The position numbers were made by a program, and so were the translations under genes. Shown here piece after piece: positions 23,115-34,439 of a stretch of DNA of 64,000 nucleotides. The notes beneath the pieces are model-generated. The model was not told the origin of the DNA, ran no database searches, and was given only the letters and a program-made list of their open reading frames with translations. Numbering within the stretch: the first letter of the stretch is position 1; each line of letters opens with the position of its first letter. Origin of the DNA: Malaya genurostris (Eukaryota; Arthropoda; Insecta; Diptera; Culicidae); assembly GCF_030247185.1 (NCBI RefSeq), contig NC_080570.1, forward strand, positions 7,661,161 through 7,725,160, read 5' to 3'.

Positions 23115-23815
23115 TCAGAAAGAAGGAATCTGGGTGCCGTACGAGTTGAAACCGAGGGACATCGAGCGCCGTCTATTTGTATGTGAGCAACTGCTTCAAA
23201 GACAAAATCGTAAGGGGTTTTTACATCGAATCGTAACCGGTGATGAAAAGTGCGTTCGATACGATAATCCTAAACGCAGAAAATCATGGGGGCCAGGACA
23301 TGCCACTTCGTCGAAGGCAAAACCGAATATCCACGGCGCCAAGGTTATGATTTGTATTTGGTGGGATCAGCTCGGTGTGATTTACTACGAGCTCTTAAAA
23401 CCGGGTGAAACCATCACAGGAGATCGCTACCGAACGCAACTGATGCGCCTTAGTCGCGCGCTAAAAGAAAAGCGGCCACAATCTCAAGACAAGACATGAC
23501 AAAGTCATTCTCCAACACGACAATGCTCGGCCTCACGTCGCAAAAGTGGTCAAAAAGTACGATGAAATGTCTTACCCCACCCGCCGTATTACCCAGATGT
23601 TGCCCCTTCTGACTTCCTCCTATTCCGTTCGATGGCACACGGCCTGGCAGATCGACATTTTCAATCCTTCGACGAGTGGGAAAAATGGATTGCTTCATGG
23701 ATAGCGTCAAAAGAGGACTCCTTTTTTCGAACCGGGATCCGAAAATTGCCGGAAAGATGTGAGAAAGGTTGTACACCTGATACAAACCCAAAAAATTGTC
23801 TAAATTAAGATTGAA
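23115..23815 (+). pseudogene. Mariner transposase pseudogene (D,D34D), 5' truncated
   Basis: The frame begins inside the protein at WVPYELKPRDIERRLFVCEQ and continues through FLHRIVTGDEK, holding the first catalytic Asp, to IHGAKVMICIWWDQLGVIYY and ITGDRYRTQLMRLSRALKEK. After a frameshift near 23492 come ILQHDNARPHVAKVV, holding the second Asp, and, in another frame, LPHPPYYPDVAPSDFLLFRS, holding the third Asp. WIASWIASKED and IRKLPERCEK follow. The conserved Trp after GDEK is Cys. The stretch between the second and third Asp is shortened. About 110 N-terminal residues and any terminal repeat are missing. The order and motifs make the family call firm. Confidence 0.9.
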
Positions 23816-23829
23816 GATCGGATGTTTTA

Positions 23830-24240
23830 TGATCGCAATAAACTTGAATGTCAAGGATGCTAAAAATATCAAATGATTAAATATTACTAAAAGTGTAGAA
23901 AGAATTCTAGTTCCAATTTATCGTTTTTTTATTATATACGATTCCTAATTCATTATTCAAGATAAAATATTCTCGTGATTGAAATATGCGAAGTATACGA
24001 AAATGCCCGACCTGTAAGCAATAATACAATTTTCAAAATTAATGATTATAGATTCTTTATTTTGGATTCAAAATCCAAGATAAAATTAATCGAACCCAAA
24101 TTATCAATAAAATGATAAAGATCGAAAACGTTGAAAAAATTAAACTTTCAAATGAAAAAAAAACATTCATGAGTTTTTGAATTACGACTCTGAGCTCAAG
24201 AACAAACATTTTTATGATAGAAGAAGATGAAACCAGAAAT
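23830..24240. other. No feature recognised
   Basis: AT-rich DNA between the mariner relic and the SINE, with no convincing frame or repeat. Confidence 0.45.
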
Positions 24241-24251
24241 ACCGTTCTTCT

Positions 24252-24410
24252 GGGTTGGCGACTCAATGCACAGGACACTGGTCTCACAAGCCAGTTGTCG
24301 TATGTTCGAGCTCCGACCTGGAAGGATTCTTAGTGTCAATAGAATCGTAACACTAGCCATGCAATGGTTCCGTACGCTACGCATTAGCTGCAAAATCTGT
24401 TGGAACAGAA
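24252..24410 (+). repeat. tRNA-derived SINE (family B), copy 1
   Basis: The head TTGGCGACTCAATGCACAGG could be an A box, and GTTCGAGCTCC at 24305-24315 fits a B box. Between them is a hairpin with stem ACTGGT/GCCAGT and a 7-nt loop CTCACAA, which would place CAC at the anticodon position (valine type). A sister copy lies inverted at 29452-29545. No A-tail or target duplication was fixed. The name of the SINE family cannot be given. Confidence 0.6.
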
Positions 24411-24792
24411 ATGTACAAGTCCTCGCAAAAGAAATGAAATATCTACCGTTTCTCATTAGAAATACCAGCAATAATAGCATTGTACAAACTTCAAGATACT
24501 AACGGGTGTTTTTTGAAGATTTGTTTTTTCAATATGAATTACTCTATTGCCTGAAAGTTATTTTGACAGTGTAAAGTGACGTCTCTACTCAGTATTGTTT
24601 GGCAAATCATCATGAATAGTTTAACTCCAGAACAATGCTTCCAAATCGTGGAAATTTATTTTCCATATCAGTGTTCAATTAAAGCTTTCTATAGCGCAAA
24701 TTTTTCCTTGGTTGAATGGTTGAATATTGCTGGTATTTGGAGAAAGATAATCCACACGCTGTTAGAGAATTACCGATGCATCCCGATAAGTA

Positions 24793-26080
24793 AGGAGTGT
24801 ATCGATAAGTAGTTAGCAACATTCAAACAGTTATTACTCTGAAATGGCTTAATTTTTTGCAGCGTGTTATGCGGTGACATGTTTGTTTACATGTCAATAA
24901 CAGCTGCGCAATCGATTGGTTTCGGTACGGTTTATCGTTTCAATGATGAGTCGAATTGATCCGGAAACGCGAAAGAACATTCTGCACACTTGGTGCTCAG
25001 AAAGTGGTGGCACGTACAACGAAATTGCAAAACGGGTGAAAGTGCACCACACCAGTGTCAAAAATATTATCGAGAAGTTCGGTAAGACCCTTTCCATGAA
25101 AGATTTGCCCCGATCCGGTAGGAAAACGGGTCCCAGCCAGCCTGGCCGGGACTTAAAAGTGGTTGAGTACATCAGGAAAAACCCATCGGCGTCGACGCGG
25201 GATTTGGCCAAGCAGTTCAACACCAGCATCGGGATGATTCAACGGATCAAAGTTCGGAACTCCCTGAAAACGTACAAGAAACAGAAGGTGCCGAAAAAGT
25301 CCTTGGTACAGCAAGTTCAGGCCAAAACAAGTGCGCGAAAACGGTATAATCGAATTCTACAGAATAAAGACGGATGCATCCTGATCGACGACGAAACCTA
25401 CGCCAAGGAAGACTCTCGAGCGCTGCCCAGACCGCAATATTATACGAAATCGGTGTACCAGGACCTGGACGACGCTGACATCACGGTGGCGATGGAAAAG
25501 TTTGGATAGAAGGTGTTGGTCTGGCAAGCAATTTGTACCTGTGGTTTGCGGTCGTCGATTTTCTTCACGACGGGCACAATTAACGCCAAGGTGTACGAGG
25601 AAGAATGTTAGAAGAAGAGAATGCTGCCACTGTACAGAAGGCATAAGGCTCCTCCTCTTTTCTGGCCGGATTTGGCTTCAGCTCACTACGCCAACTCCGT
25701 TCTACAGTGGTTGTCAAACAATAATGTACAATTCGTGGAAAAGGACATCAACCCACCGAACTGCCAGGATCTTCGGCCAATTGAAAGGTATTGGGCAATT
25801 GTCAAGCGGCACTTTCGGAAGGAAGGTACAGTGTCGCAAAACATGCAGGAGTTAAAAAAAACTGGACAGCTGCCACCAGTAACTGTGCAGATTTTAATGA
25901 AGAATGTCAAGTTCAAAGTGCGAGCGTTTCACAGAAACTAGGATTTTCTTCAATATAATCAGTGAAATGCATAAAAATGTAATTTTTCTACAATATATCG
26001 AAAACTGATGTCAAAATAAGTTTTTTTTTCGCTTTTTTATCCAATCATCAATGTTGCTAACTACTTTTCGATACACTCCT
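24793..26080 (+). mobile_element. Near-complete ITmD37E-type (DD37E) transposon
   Basis: The element of 1288 bp has matching terminal repeats of about 31 bp (AGGAGTGTATCGATAAGTAG on the left, one mismatch on the right). It is flanked by TA at 24791-24792 and 26081-26082, the target duplication of Tc1/mariner elements. It lies inside the mariner-like relic 24502-26285, splitting its transposase. The near-identical ends and the single-frame transposase suggest a younger insertion than the others here. Confidence 0.93.
24943..25941 (+). pseudogene. DD37E transposase, full length with two in-frame TAG codons
   Basis: From ATG 24943 (MMSRIDPETRKN) to the stop at 25939-25941 the frame is continuous for 332 codons, interrupted only by TAG at 25507-25509 (codon 189) and 25609-25611 (codon 223). 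The N-terminal half has a helix-turn-helix type paired-like domain (YNEIAKRVKVHHTSVKNI, then RDLAKQFNTSIGMIQRI). The catalytic residues are Asp in ILIDDETY (25387-25392), Asp in LFWPDLASAHYA (25669), and Glu in RPIERYWAIVK (25783). Exactly 37 residues separate the last two, defining DD37E. Transposition would occur in the nucleus. With two stops the product is probably truncated. Confidence 0.92.
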
Positions 26081-26318
26081 TACACTGTTTTGTACAATCT
26101 ATGGGCTGGTGGAACCATCGGTCCTTTTTACTTTTTCTTCCGTTACAGTGTATGGAAATCGATACAGAACCATGATCAATGAATTTTTGTTGCCAAATCT
26201 TTCAAGATACGGGTGTGGATGAACTGTAGTTTTAACAGGATGGTGCCGCCTGTCATACTGCGGGCGAAACGACTTTTCTGTGAAAAGGTCCAGGAATTTT
26301 CATTCCATTTACTATAAC

Positions 26319-26366
26319 TAAGCACCTTGCGTTTTCTTCTGATAGAGCTTCGATGGAAACGCATGA
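26319..26366. repeat. Short block shared with 48091-48136
   Basis: AAGCACCTTGCGTTTTCTTC, TGATAGAGCT and ATGGAAACGC here match GAGCACCATGCATTTCCTTC, TCATAGAGCT and ATGGAAACGC at 48.1 kb in the same order and spacing. It is probably part of an old dispersed repeat. Confidence 0.45.
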
Positions 26367-26429
26367 AGCAGGTGCAGGTTTGACTGTAGCGTGTCTGGTT
26401 GGGAAACAGAACCGGTCTCATTCAGTGCA

Positions 26430-26980
26430 CTGTCAAATGTGGATGTCTTAAGGTGCTTCTCAGAGTGGAGTTTTGGTTGCTGGAAGTGAAACCTGTCACA
26501 CCAGGTATCAATGTATCAAAAACATTCAAAATTTTCGAACAAAGTCTTATGTAGTTAAGTAAGCTACACGATAAACTGGAAATGAAATTCAATGTAGTAC
26601 TGTTAATGCAAACATAATTTAGAATTTGATTAGATTTACTGAAAAATACGAGCAAATCACCGTCTTGGTAATCTTATTTACCCATAAATGGGGAAAAAAT
26701 ATCACAATAACTTACCTTACCTTCTGAGTTCTTTTTAAACAGATATGGATTGAAGAGATCACTGAGAATATTATTTGCTCTTATTTTTCTATACATTTTT
26801 TTTAACTTCCCCAAATTTCTATACTAACTCTCTGAGTACTACCTAAGTATTTATTTCTAGATGCATCTAGTTTACCGTGTATGCTGACAACCTCACCGGA
26901 AGGCTGTCTCGCGTCTCAATAGTCGTGATGACATCACGATTCACTAATTGAGTGAATCAAACTGTATAAAATTGGTTTGA
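26430..26980. other. No feature recognised
   Basis: AT-rich DNA. The 77-codon minus-strand frame at 26422-26655 shows no domain. Confidence 0.45.
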
Positions 26981-26984
26981 TTGC

Positions 26985-27090
26985 ATTTTCATAGGGTTTG
27001 ACTAGAGTTTGAACATATGACCGAGCGTTGTCATGATGAAACATTACGGAATCGTGCTCTAATAAGTCCATCCTAAAATTTTCAACTTCA
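26985..27090 (-). repeat. Short transposon-like fragment
   Basis: GAGCGTTGTCATGATGAAACATTACGG resembles 22341-22370 (GAACGATGTCGTGATGAAATGTTACGG) and 3755-3790 (GAGCATTGTCATGTTGCAAC). It is probably the same decayed mariner-like family, reduced to about 100 bp. Confidence 0.4.
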
Positions 27091-27660
27091 ATGCGAACGA
27101 AGCAGACATCAGATGAGAAATTGCAATCATCGAAATCGATATCGAACGTTTTGAGACAACCAATTTACTTTCCCGTACAGGATTCCAGTTTTCGGCCGCC
27201 CATGAAGCAACCACTCCGTAGACTGCTACAAATGAAAGTAGACTTGGCATGGATAAATGAAACCTCTGTACTGAATCGCTCTATGAATATTTTAATTATC
27301 TCTTCCACTGTTCGGACGTCAGTAGTTTCAACGTGTGCCGGTCCCGAGTTTTCCCCAGAGAAAGTTCGAGTTTCGTGCTTGTACTTCTTGAGGTTGGCTG
27401 GCCACATCATAATTACGATAAGTGGATCAAGTCGTTCGGGAGCGAGGCCGAAATTGATTTTTATTAGTTCTTTACGGGTACACCGGCGTAGTGACTTGAC
27501 TCCTTGCTGGTTGGCTGACTGCCTGGTGAAATTCGGGTTCACTTTCGCCTCTTGGTTAGCAGGTGACTGATACCGATAAGGAAAGCAGAAGCCTCGAAAT
27601 GATGATTGAGAAAATAGCGGCCGTTTTGTTCCTATCTCTTCTGTCGGGGTGTCAAACAAT
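27060..27660. other. Unique segment with two long antisense open frames, unrecognised
   Basis: A plus-strand ATG frame (27091-27570, 159 codons) overlaps a minus-strand frame (27659-27165, 164 codons, no ATG near its start). The minus-strand product has a more protein-like composition, including LAPERLDPLIVIMMWPANL and VEEIIKIFIERFS. No domain, signal peptide or splice signal was recognised. At most one can be real. It could be a decayed exon or transposon gene, or chance in higher-GC DNA. Confidence 0.2.
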
Positions 27661-27669
27661 TTAATTTTG

Positions 27670-28380
27670 CATGAATCCTTGGAAATGTAAATTGTGGGAG
27701 TATGTGAGCTTCGCTGGTTTCAGCTCCGAATTATTAAGCATATAGAAAATTTAGCAAATGTGTGCGGTTAAATATTCTTTTCGAAATTATCATCCCGGAT
27801 CTTCAAAATTGTCATGGCTCCAACCCAACCATTTTTCCATTCTGCAAAGCTCAAAAGAAACCCTTCTAAAGGATTTCTTTCCTTCAACTCAACATTTTTC
27901 ATTTTTCGAGCGAAGGGAACTTCTGAAATTTGTTCCTCGCAACAATCCCTCGATATTATTTTTCTAGTTGCTTTGACTTTTAAGCCAAAACAATTCCATG
28001 GATGCGGATGAAAGGTGAAGCTTGTGGTAGCAAACTCGTCCTGAATGGCGAAAGGAAAGTTAAACTTCCTTGAATCGAAGGAAAACGTTTAGTTTTCCTA
28101 CCTCCTTCACCTAGGAACAATTTGGAACGATTCGTTTGTAGGAGGGTGAGTGAGTTAAACACAGCCAGTTTCTGAATAATAATGTCTGTAGAAATTTACC
28201 TTACAGAGTAGGTGGGACCAATTTCTGTGTTCGGTGTAAAAACGAAAGATTTGATTCAATGTTGCTTCATTAAAGTCATGCTCCGCTTTGATCGTTGTCA
28301 TCATCTTGGATGGTACAGCGGAACACCTGCTAGACTTAACAGTTGAATTATTGATTTTAAGTTCTTTGAAACTGTTCCTC
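27670..28380. other. No feature recognised
   Basis: Moderately AT-rich unique sequence. Short frames only. GAAAGGAAAGTTAAACTTCC near 28050 and similar purine-rich blocks do not form a recognised feature. Confidence 0.4.
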
Positions 28381-28381
28381 A

Positions 28382-28800
28382 TTGTTTGTCATCGTTCTAT
28401 TACTTTCAATTTATTTTAGTTTCTTCGCATTGTTGTCATTCAGTTTTTCCTTTGTTTTTTTCTCGTTATTTAACTTTCTTTTTTGTTACGATATTCTTAT
28501 GTTCTCTTTTTTATCTCTCCGTTATTTTGTTTATTTTTCAATCATCCATCCTTCCGACTCCCAGTGTTTTTGTATTGCAGATTTTTATTGTTTTAATTTT
28601 ACGCTTCAGGATACCCTTTGTGTTGATTTCACTACTTCAATTATCTTTCTGATTTTTCGACTTTGTTATTGCACTTCCGTCTTTTCTTTAGGTCACTCTT
28701 CGTTTTTCATTTGTTCATGGTTTGACCTTAATATTTTCATCGTTTTTACGATTTTGTTCTATACTTTCGAGATCGGAAAACGTCTCTGTGCACATCTTTA
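28382..28800. repeat. T-rich low-complexity domain, second occurrence
   Basis: It has the same T-rich, A-poor style as 16400-20150, including TTTTTCTCGTTATTTAACTTTC and GATCGGAAAACG. The 139-codon frame (28382-28801), rich in Phe, Ser and Cys, is a composition artefact. Confidence 0.6.
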
Positions 28801-29445
28801 AAAACAATTTCCAACGGCTCAATTTTCTTGAAAATGGCTGAACCGATTTTAACTAGTTTAGACTCGTTTGACTATTGGGTTATTGCTCAAATTTAAAGTT
28901 CGAATGACTTTCACGCACTTTTTCTTACTGTGCCATCAGCTTAACCGATTCCAACAAGCTCAGGTTCATTTGAAAGCTTCTGTTCGGTTATTGATCAAGT
29001 TTGAAGACCAAATTGCGGGCACTTTTGGTTCCGGAGATATAGTGGTATAAGTGACGTAAACGACAAAACTCATCATGGCTCTATTTTTTCGGATACGGCT
29101 GAACCGATTTCAATTTTTTTAGGATCGTTCGTGACTAATAATGGGGTTGTGAATCTAGTTCAAAGGTCAAACTACTGATTCTAGCGGTTTCGGAGATATA
29201 ATCGTATAAGTGACGTAACCGACAAATCCATTGTTTTTTTTTCTATCTGCACAATTATTTCAGAAAGTGACCAATACATTTGGTTTGAGGAATGTTACCG
29301 AATATGTCACATATGCGCTCAAGCATGTTTTTGTGAAAATGGGCTCAAATTCGTGTCAGAAGTTATAAATTAAATTAAAAAATGCAAAAAAGTATGATAA
29401 TGGGATTGTGTGAACAAAAAGAGAAAGGCATTATCCAACCACTAG
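28800..29445. repeat. Tandem units of the GTATAAGTGACGTAACCGACAAA repeat
   Basis: About three units of roughly 200-250 bp each contain GGCTGAACCGATTTC, a TTTGAAAGCT block, a TTGATCAAGTTTGAAG block, CCGGAGATATA.TGGTATAAG and TGACGTAACCGACAAA. The tract ends with GAGAAAGGCATTATCCAACC then ACTAGGTGGATGAG at 29422-29455. The same family returns inverted at 29990-31500, and at 44690-45950 and 54730-54960. Non-coding. Confidence 0.7.
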
Positions 29446-29451
29446 GTGGAT

Positions 29452-29545
29452 GAGTGTACAGAACCAGTGCATAGCTGGTGCTACGATTCTGCTGACACTA
29501 CGAATCCTTCCAGGTCGGGGCTCGAACATACGACAACTGATAGTT
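29452..29545 (-). repeat. tRNA-derived SINE (family B), copy 2, inverted
   Basis: The minus strand reads CAGTTGTCGTATGTTCGAGCC then CCGACCTGGAAGGATTCGTAG, closely matching 24294-24340. It keeps the B box GTTCGAGCC. The head upstream of the B box is not conserved with copy 1, so this copy may be 5' truncated. It abuts the end of the tandem repeat at 29445. Confidence 0.6.
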
Positions 29546-29549
29546 TTAG

Positions 29550-29985
29550 TCTCAAAACCAACGTTTGTGGACATTTATACATTGAAATTACTCTACTATT
29601 TATGCCACGCATTGTATGGAACCCTTGCACATCGGTATACGAAGAACGCATTGAATAAGTCCAAAAACAATTTCTACTCTAGTTCGCTTCGTATCAGCGA
29701 GTGTTCACGAGTGAACGACAGCTCGTGAATAAGTCTAACTGCGACTGAAAATATATGTCCTCTTGACATTTCACTAGATAAAATAGCTTGCAGTCGTCTG
29801 CGAAGGATAGTTTGTGGCATTTCAATATGAAGTTGAGATCATTGAGATAGAGTAAAAATAAAAATGGTCCTAGGTGGCTGCCTTGAGGGACTCTAGGAGT
29901 TAATGAAGTCTCCGATTTTCACTGACATTTCGCGACCAATTAGATATGAATGGAGTCAAATTAGCAACGCTCCACTAAATCCTGA
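29550..29985. other. No feature recognised
   Basis: AT-rich DNA. A 92-codon frame (29450-29728) reads through the SINE and is not a gene. Confidence 0.4.
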
Positions 29986-29989
29986 AGTC

Positions 29990-31500
29990 TATTGAGTAAT
30001 AATACCTTAAAACTTGATCGTTGGTCACATTTCGGAAAAAAAGTTGAACAAAAAAAACGCGATTTGTCGGTTACGTTTTTTATGCGATTAAATCATCGGA
30101 ACCGGAAGTATCTGCAAGTTGATCTTCGAACTTGATGAAAGTAGTAGCTTTCAATCGAACCTTGAATCTCTAAAAAAAATAGCAAATTGCGACAAATATC
30201 GTATTTTCGGTTACGTCTCTTATATCATTATATCTCTTAAGCCGCAAGTAACAACCATTTCAACTTGGAACTTGACTCACATCTCAAGATTAGCTTTCAA
30301 ACGGGCCTACGTTTGTGAAAATCGCAATCTCAACAAAACTGAGCGAGGAGAAAAAATTGAGTTTTGTCGATTGTGCCACTGTTTTCGACAGATCACGCGT
30401 GAATCGTGTCTTGTGTCATTGTCAAATTTGTTTGTATACTCGTTTGGTCTATAACTTAATCGTAAATGGAAGCTGGTAAAGTTGGAGGAAGAACCATTTT
30501 TTCATCGAAAAACTCGATTCTGGTTGCATGAACAAGCAAAATTGCTGCATCTTTCAAACGAGCCTAGGTTTCTTAAAATCGGTACAGCCATCTCTAAGAA
30601 AATTGTGAGGAGAAAAAAACGTACTGTCGGTTACGCCGCTTTTGCCATTATATCTCCGAAACCGGAGAAAACAATTACTTAATCTTCTTAATTTTTTATT
30701 TAGGCCTATTAAAATCGTTTTATCGGTTACGTCACTTATCACATTATATCTCCTGAACCAAAAAATACAATTACTTAATCTTCGAATTTAATTCAAAACT
30801 CAAAAGTAGCTTTCAAACGCGTCAAGGCTTATTAAAATCGGTTTTGCCGTATCTGAGAAAATTGTGCGGAGAGAAAAAAAAAGCGTTTTATCGGTTACGT
30901 CACTTATGGCATTATATATCCGGAACCGAAAGTGACAGCCAATTAATCTTTGGCCTCAATCCACTTCTCAAGATTAGCTTTCAAACGGATCTACGTTTGT
31001 GAAAATTGCAATCTCGGAAGAAACTGAGCGAGGAGAAAAATACGAGTTTTGTCGATTGTGTCACTTATAACATCATATCTCTGGAACCGAAAGTGGCAGC
31101 CTATCAATCTTCAAACTTGATTTACAACCCAAAAGTAGCTCGAAAACGAACCCAGGCTTATTAAAACCAGTTTAGCCGTGTGCGAAAAAATCATTTTGTC
31201 GGTTACGCCACTTAATAGTCAAATAATTCTTCGAACTTAACTCACATATTAAGATTAGCTTTCAAACGGGCCTACGCTCCTGAAAATCGCAGCGAGGAAA
31301 AAAAATTAGTTTTGTCGATTGTGTCACTTATGCCATTATGTCTCCGGAACCCAAACGTAACTCGATTCACAACCCAAAATTAGTCCGAAAACAAGCCCAA
31401 GCTTGTTAAAATTGGTATAGCCGCTTACGAAAAAATTGTGCAGATAGAAAAAAGCGTTTTGTCGGTTACGTCACTTGTGACATTATATCTCCGGAACCGT
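29990..31500 (-). repeat. Long tandem array of the GTCGGTTACGTCACTT repeat
   Basis: It is the same family as 28800-29445 in opposite orientation. TTTGTCGGTTACGTCACTTA, CATTATATCTCCGGAACCGAAAG, ATCTTCGAACTTGAT, AGTAGCTTTCAAACG and TGTTAAAATCGG-type blocks recur at least seven times (30080, 30200, 30620, 30720, 30890, 31060, 31190, 31455). Units are 130-180 bp. The two opposed arrays, separated by the SINE and a spacer, form a long inverted structure. Confidence 0.75.
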
Positions 31501-33640
31501 GAAAGACAGTTTAGTATTTTTTGAAAGATGGTCTCGATAAACTTTGAATGAATAAAGTATGCAAGTGGCTTTTTGTAAAGAAGTCTACATGTTCGGAAAG
31601 TTTTTTTTTAAGATCCGAGAGGGTCCAAATTCGATTTAGTGCAAAATTTGTCAGAGTTTAAAACCTCTGTAATAGCATCGCATTTTGCCTATTTTGACAT
31701 TCGAATATTTAACTGTTAAAGGTTTTAAATAAGCTTAAAAAATTAAATCTTGAATCTCACGTGAATTTTGAGTGTTGCTTCGTAAAGACGCAATGTCTTT
31801 GACTAACGAGCGTCATATTTCACGTTGCTTCCGGAACTACTACCGATGTGAACTGCGGCAAAAAATTGCAAGTGGGAAATTGAATTGCCACTGCTCTGAT
31901 TTCTGTCCGGTCAGCATCCCGCGAGGCTAATCTAAGCTCCTCGCTCTCATAAATATGTAATAAAATCTAGCCTTATTAAATATTAAATCTTCATCTTACT
32001 TTCCGCGTCGTCACTGAATCTGGGAATGCACGCACCGAACCACTTGAACCTCCTCCGGTCGGATGCTGCGGAGACTGAAATACAAAGACGCCTCCCACAA
32101 ACCCCAGACACCGGATTTGAGTTCGTGGGAGGCCATGGGGAAATGATCAAATTACTTGAAAATCAATTTTTCCGCAAAATAAAACTAATATTCCAAATTG
32201 CTTTGGGTGCCTCACTAAGAATGTGCCGCCCCTCGTTTTGATTCCCGGAACGTATGGAGCCGATGTACGCAAACAACGCCCGCCGCCACACAAATGATCA
32301 CGTTTTCCCTCTATTTCGACCACCCACCAACGTTTTTTTTTGTTTGTTTGTTCGATGAGTTCCTTTTTTTTGTTCCATAGTCCACATCGTGGGACGTAGC
32401 ACGATCTCATGTTCGTACATCTTGGTCACTCGGACAGTGAGCGAAGGGTTCCCTAATGAAACGGTAGTTGGTTTGAATGGTGGTTACGCTCCACTTGGAA
32501 TAGAAGTACCAAAAACATTCGAGATGGAATAGAGCAATGCTGCGAGGCCATACTCTCTGTTCATACGACGATGGAGATTTATTGGTGGGAAATTAAATTT
32601 ACTTCCAAGATTCATCCAATCGTCGGGTCTTACATTTCAATTAAAATGGATCAAATAAACAGAGATTCGCTGTGCAGTTAATTGACGAAGATGTTTCGCA
32701 GCTGACGATTCACACACTCGAATGACGTCATCAATTGATTTCTTTGAAGTTTGAGCTGCTAATTGGTTTGACTCATCGAATTTAAAAAGCAACAACAAGG
32801 AAGCCATTTAAGTCCGCTGATATTATCAATGTTACTCAATAACATTCACTTTGTTTATCCCGCCTATCGCAACGCAATATTTCAAGTATGAAAAAAAAAC
32901 AAACTCTTCCGCCACTGGTTTATTTTTCCATTCCACTGTCTCTGTTGGCTAAATATTGATACAGAAAAATGCCTAAATTCCCACATGCGCTTCCCAACCC
33001 CTTTGATCGAAAAACCCGAACAAGATTGAATCCAATTGAACTGCTTTGAATGATGAACCATTTGAGTAATGGGACTCGATGGAAAAAACGACCGGAATGT
33101 CACGAACCGTCATCGCATATTCTCGCCCATACACACATGAAATTCGCAATCGCAGGCATTGTTTTTTTTGCTCCGCTCAAACTCGAGGTCTCGTCGTTGG
33201 GTTTCTTTTTCTCTCTCTCTCTACTCTTAGTTTGGTCATATTTCGTTGGAGTGTGTCACAACGAGAAAAGTTTTTTTTCGTTCCTTCCTTCCGTCCTACC
33301 AGAAACAAACCGGACTCAATCGGGTATGGCAATTTAATGATGCCGAATAAATCTTGAATATGATTTCATTTCCGAAAGAGAACCTCTTGGCGAAACTATA
33401 TTGTGAAAGATATCACCACCTCTTCTTGGAGAAGTTGATGGGTGTGGGTGTGTGCGTGTGTCTGCATCGAATAGTCCGACAAACTTTCCCCATTTTCCCT
33501 AACCAAAGTAATATTCAAGTAGTCACTTTTCACGTGAATCCAGATTTTCGTTCGTAGATTGGAGAATAATGAGGACTATTTGTTTGTATGTTTTGAATTT
33601 AGAGTAAATATATATTAAGCATATAATTTTTGAAGTTTGA
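31500..33640. other. Unique segment without recognised gene
   Basis: The DNA between the repeat arrays is largely unique. 32000-32420 and 33030-33560 are higher in GC, with short microsatellite tracts (TCTCTCTCTCTCT near 33211; GTGTGGGTGTGTGCGTGTG near 33443). Overlapping frames of up to 95 codons have no domain. It may be intronic or regulatory. Confidence 0.35.
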
Positions 33641-34430
33641 AAAAAATTTACAAAATTTACAATTTCGTCTTCTTTTTGGGACTTCGTAGTGCCGTAATTG
33701 AAATTATTTACATGTATTAGAAAATTTTTAGAGTTGCTTTCATACTTTTCTAATTTTCTGAATTTTTGAATTGACTAACATGTGATATAATTTGGATTTT
33801 GCTTTGTACATTTTATAAGTTTCATAAACTGTGTGGTTCTTAATAACTTGATAGCTTTTTATAAGACGTATCCGGAAATAATTATTATAACATTGTCGGT
33901 CAGTGATCTGAGTTAACATAAGAATTTCTAGAATAAGGTAAGAATATGGTTTGGCTGTCAATTCAATGATAATTTCTACACTGCGAGGGATAGGGAAAGC
34001 CGTAGTATAATTTGAAAAAGTATAAGATATAAAAAGTTCAAAATGTATCTCATACGGCAAGCCATCTGTACATGCTGTAAAATTTACTCAACCATCAACA
34101 ACACTGGAATCTATATCAAAGAGTGCTTTCAGAAACACCTGTTGTCACTTCAAAAGCAGCATTCTGAAAACTTTCTGGTTTTGGCGAGATTTGGCATTAT
34201 GTCACTACTCAAAAGTGTCGGAGGAATGGAGAATTGTTGGACTATAATGAAGGCTGATTGTCGGAAAGTGTGAGAAGAGTTAAAATCGGTTCAAAACTTC
34301 AAGTAGAATTGGATAAAAGCTTACGAAACCAATTTTAAAACAAAGTTTTTCTGAAATTGCAATTTTGATAGCGTATTCGTTCAGTGGAACGCGGATAAAT
34401 AGAAAAGTGTGTAATGTCAAACATAACCAA
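33640..34430. other. No feature recognised
   Basis: AT-rich, with a 106-codon minus-strand frame (33740-34060) and a 76-codon plus frame (34043-34273) that overlap at the junction and show no domain. Nothing else is visible. Confidence 0.4.
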
Positions 34431-34439
34431 CCATATGAT

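Larger units (their letters stand above)
24502..26285 (+). mobile_element. Mariner-like element relic, host of a nested insertion
   Basis: It begins after TA (24500-24501) with ACGGGTGTTTTTTGAAG, a terminal form common in insect mariner-like elements. A frame from ATG 24612 gives MNSLTPEQCFQIVEIYF, like the N-terminal start of such transposases. After the nested element (24793-26080) the transposase resumes: NLWAGGTIGPF and, broken by frameshifts, DGAACHTA-like sequence near 26240. It is a sister of the relic at 6572-7098. The right end could not be fixed. Confidence 0.75.

Noticed and set aside
28382..28801. 139-codon Phe/Ser/Cys-rich frame as a membrane protein
   Set aside because: The T-rich composition alone produces hydrophobic codons, and the same style of frame occurs throughout 16.4-20.15 kb.
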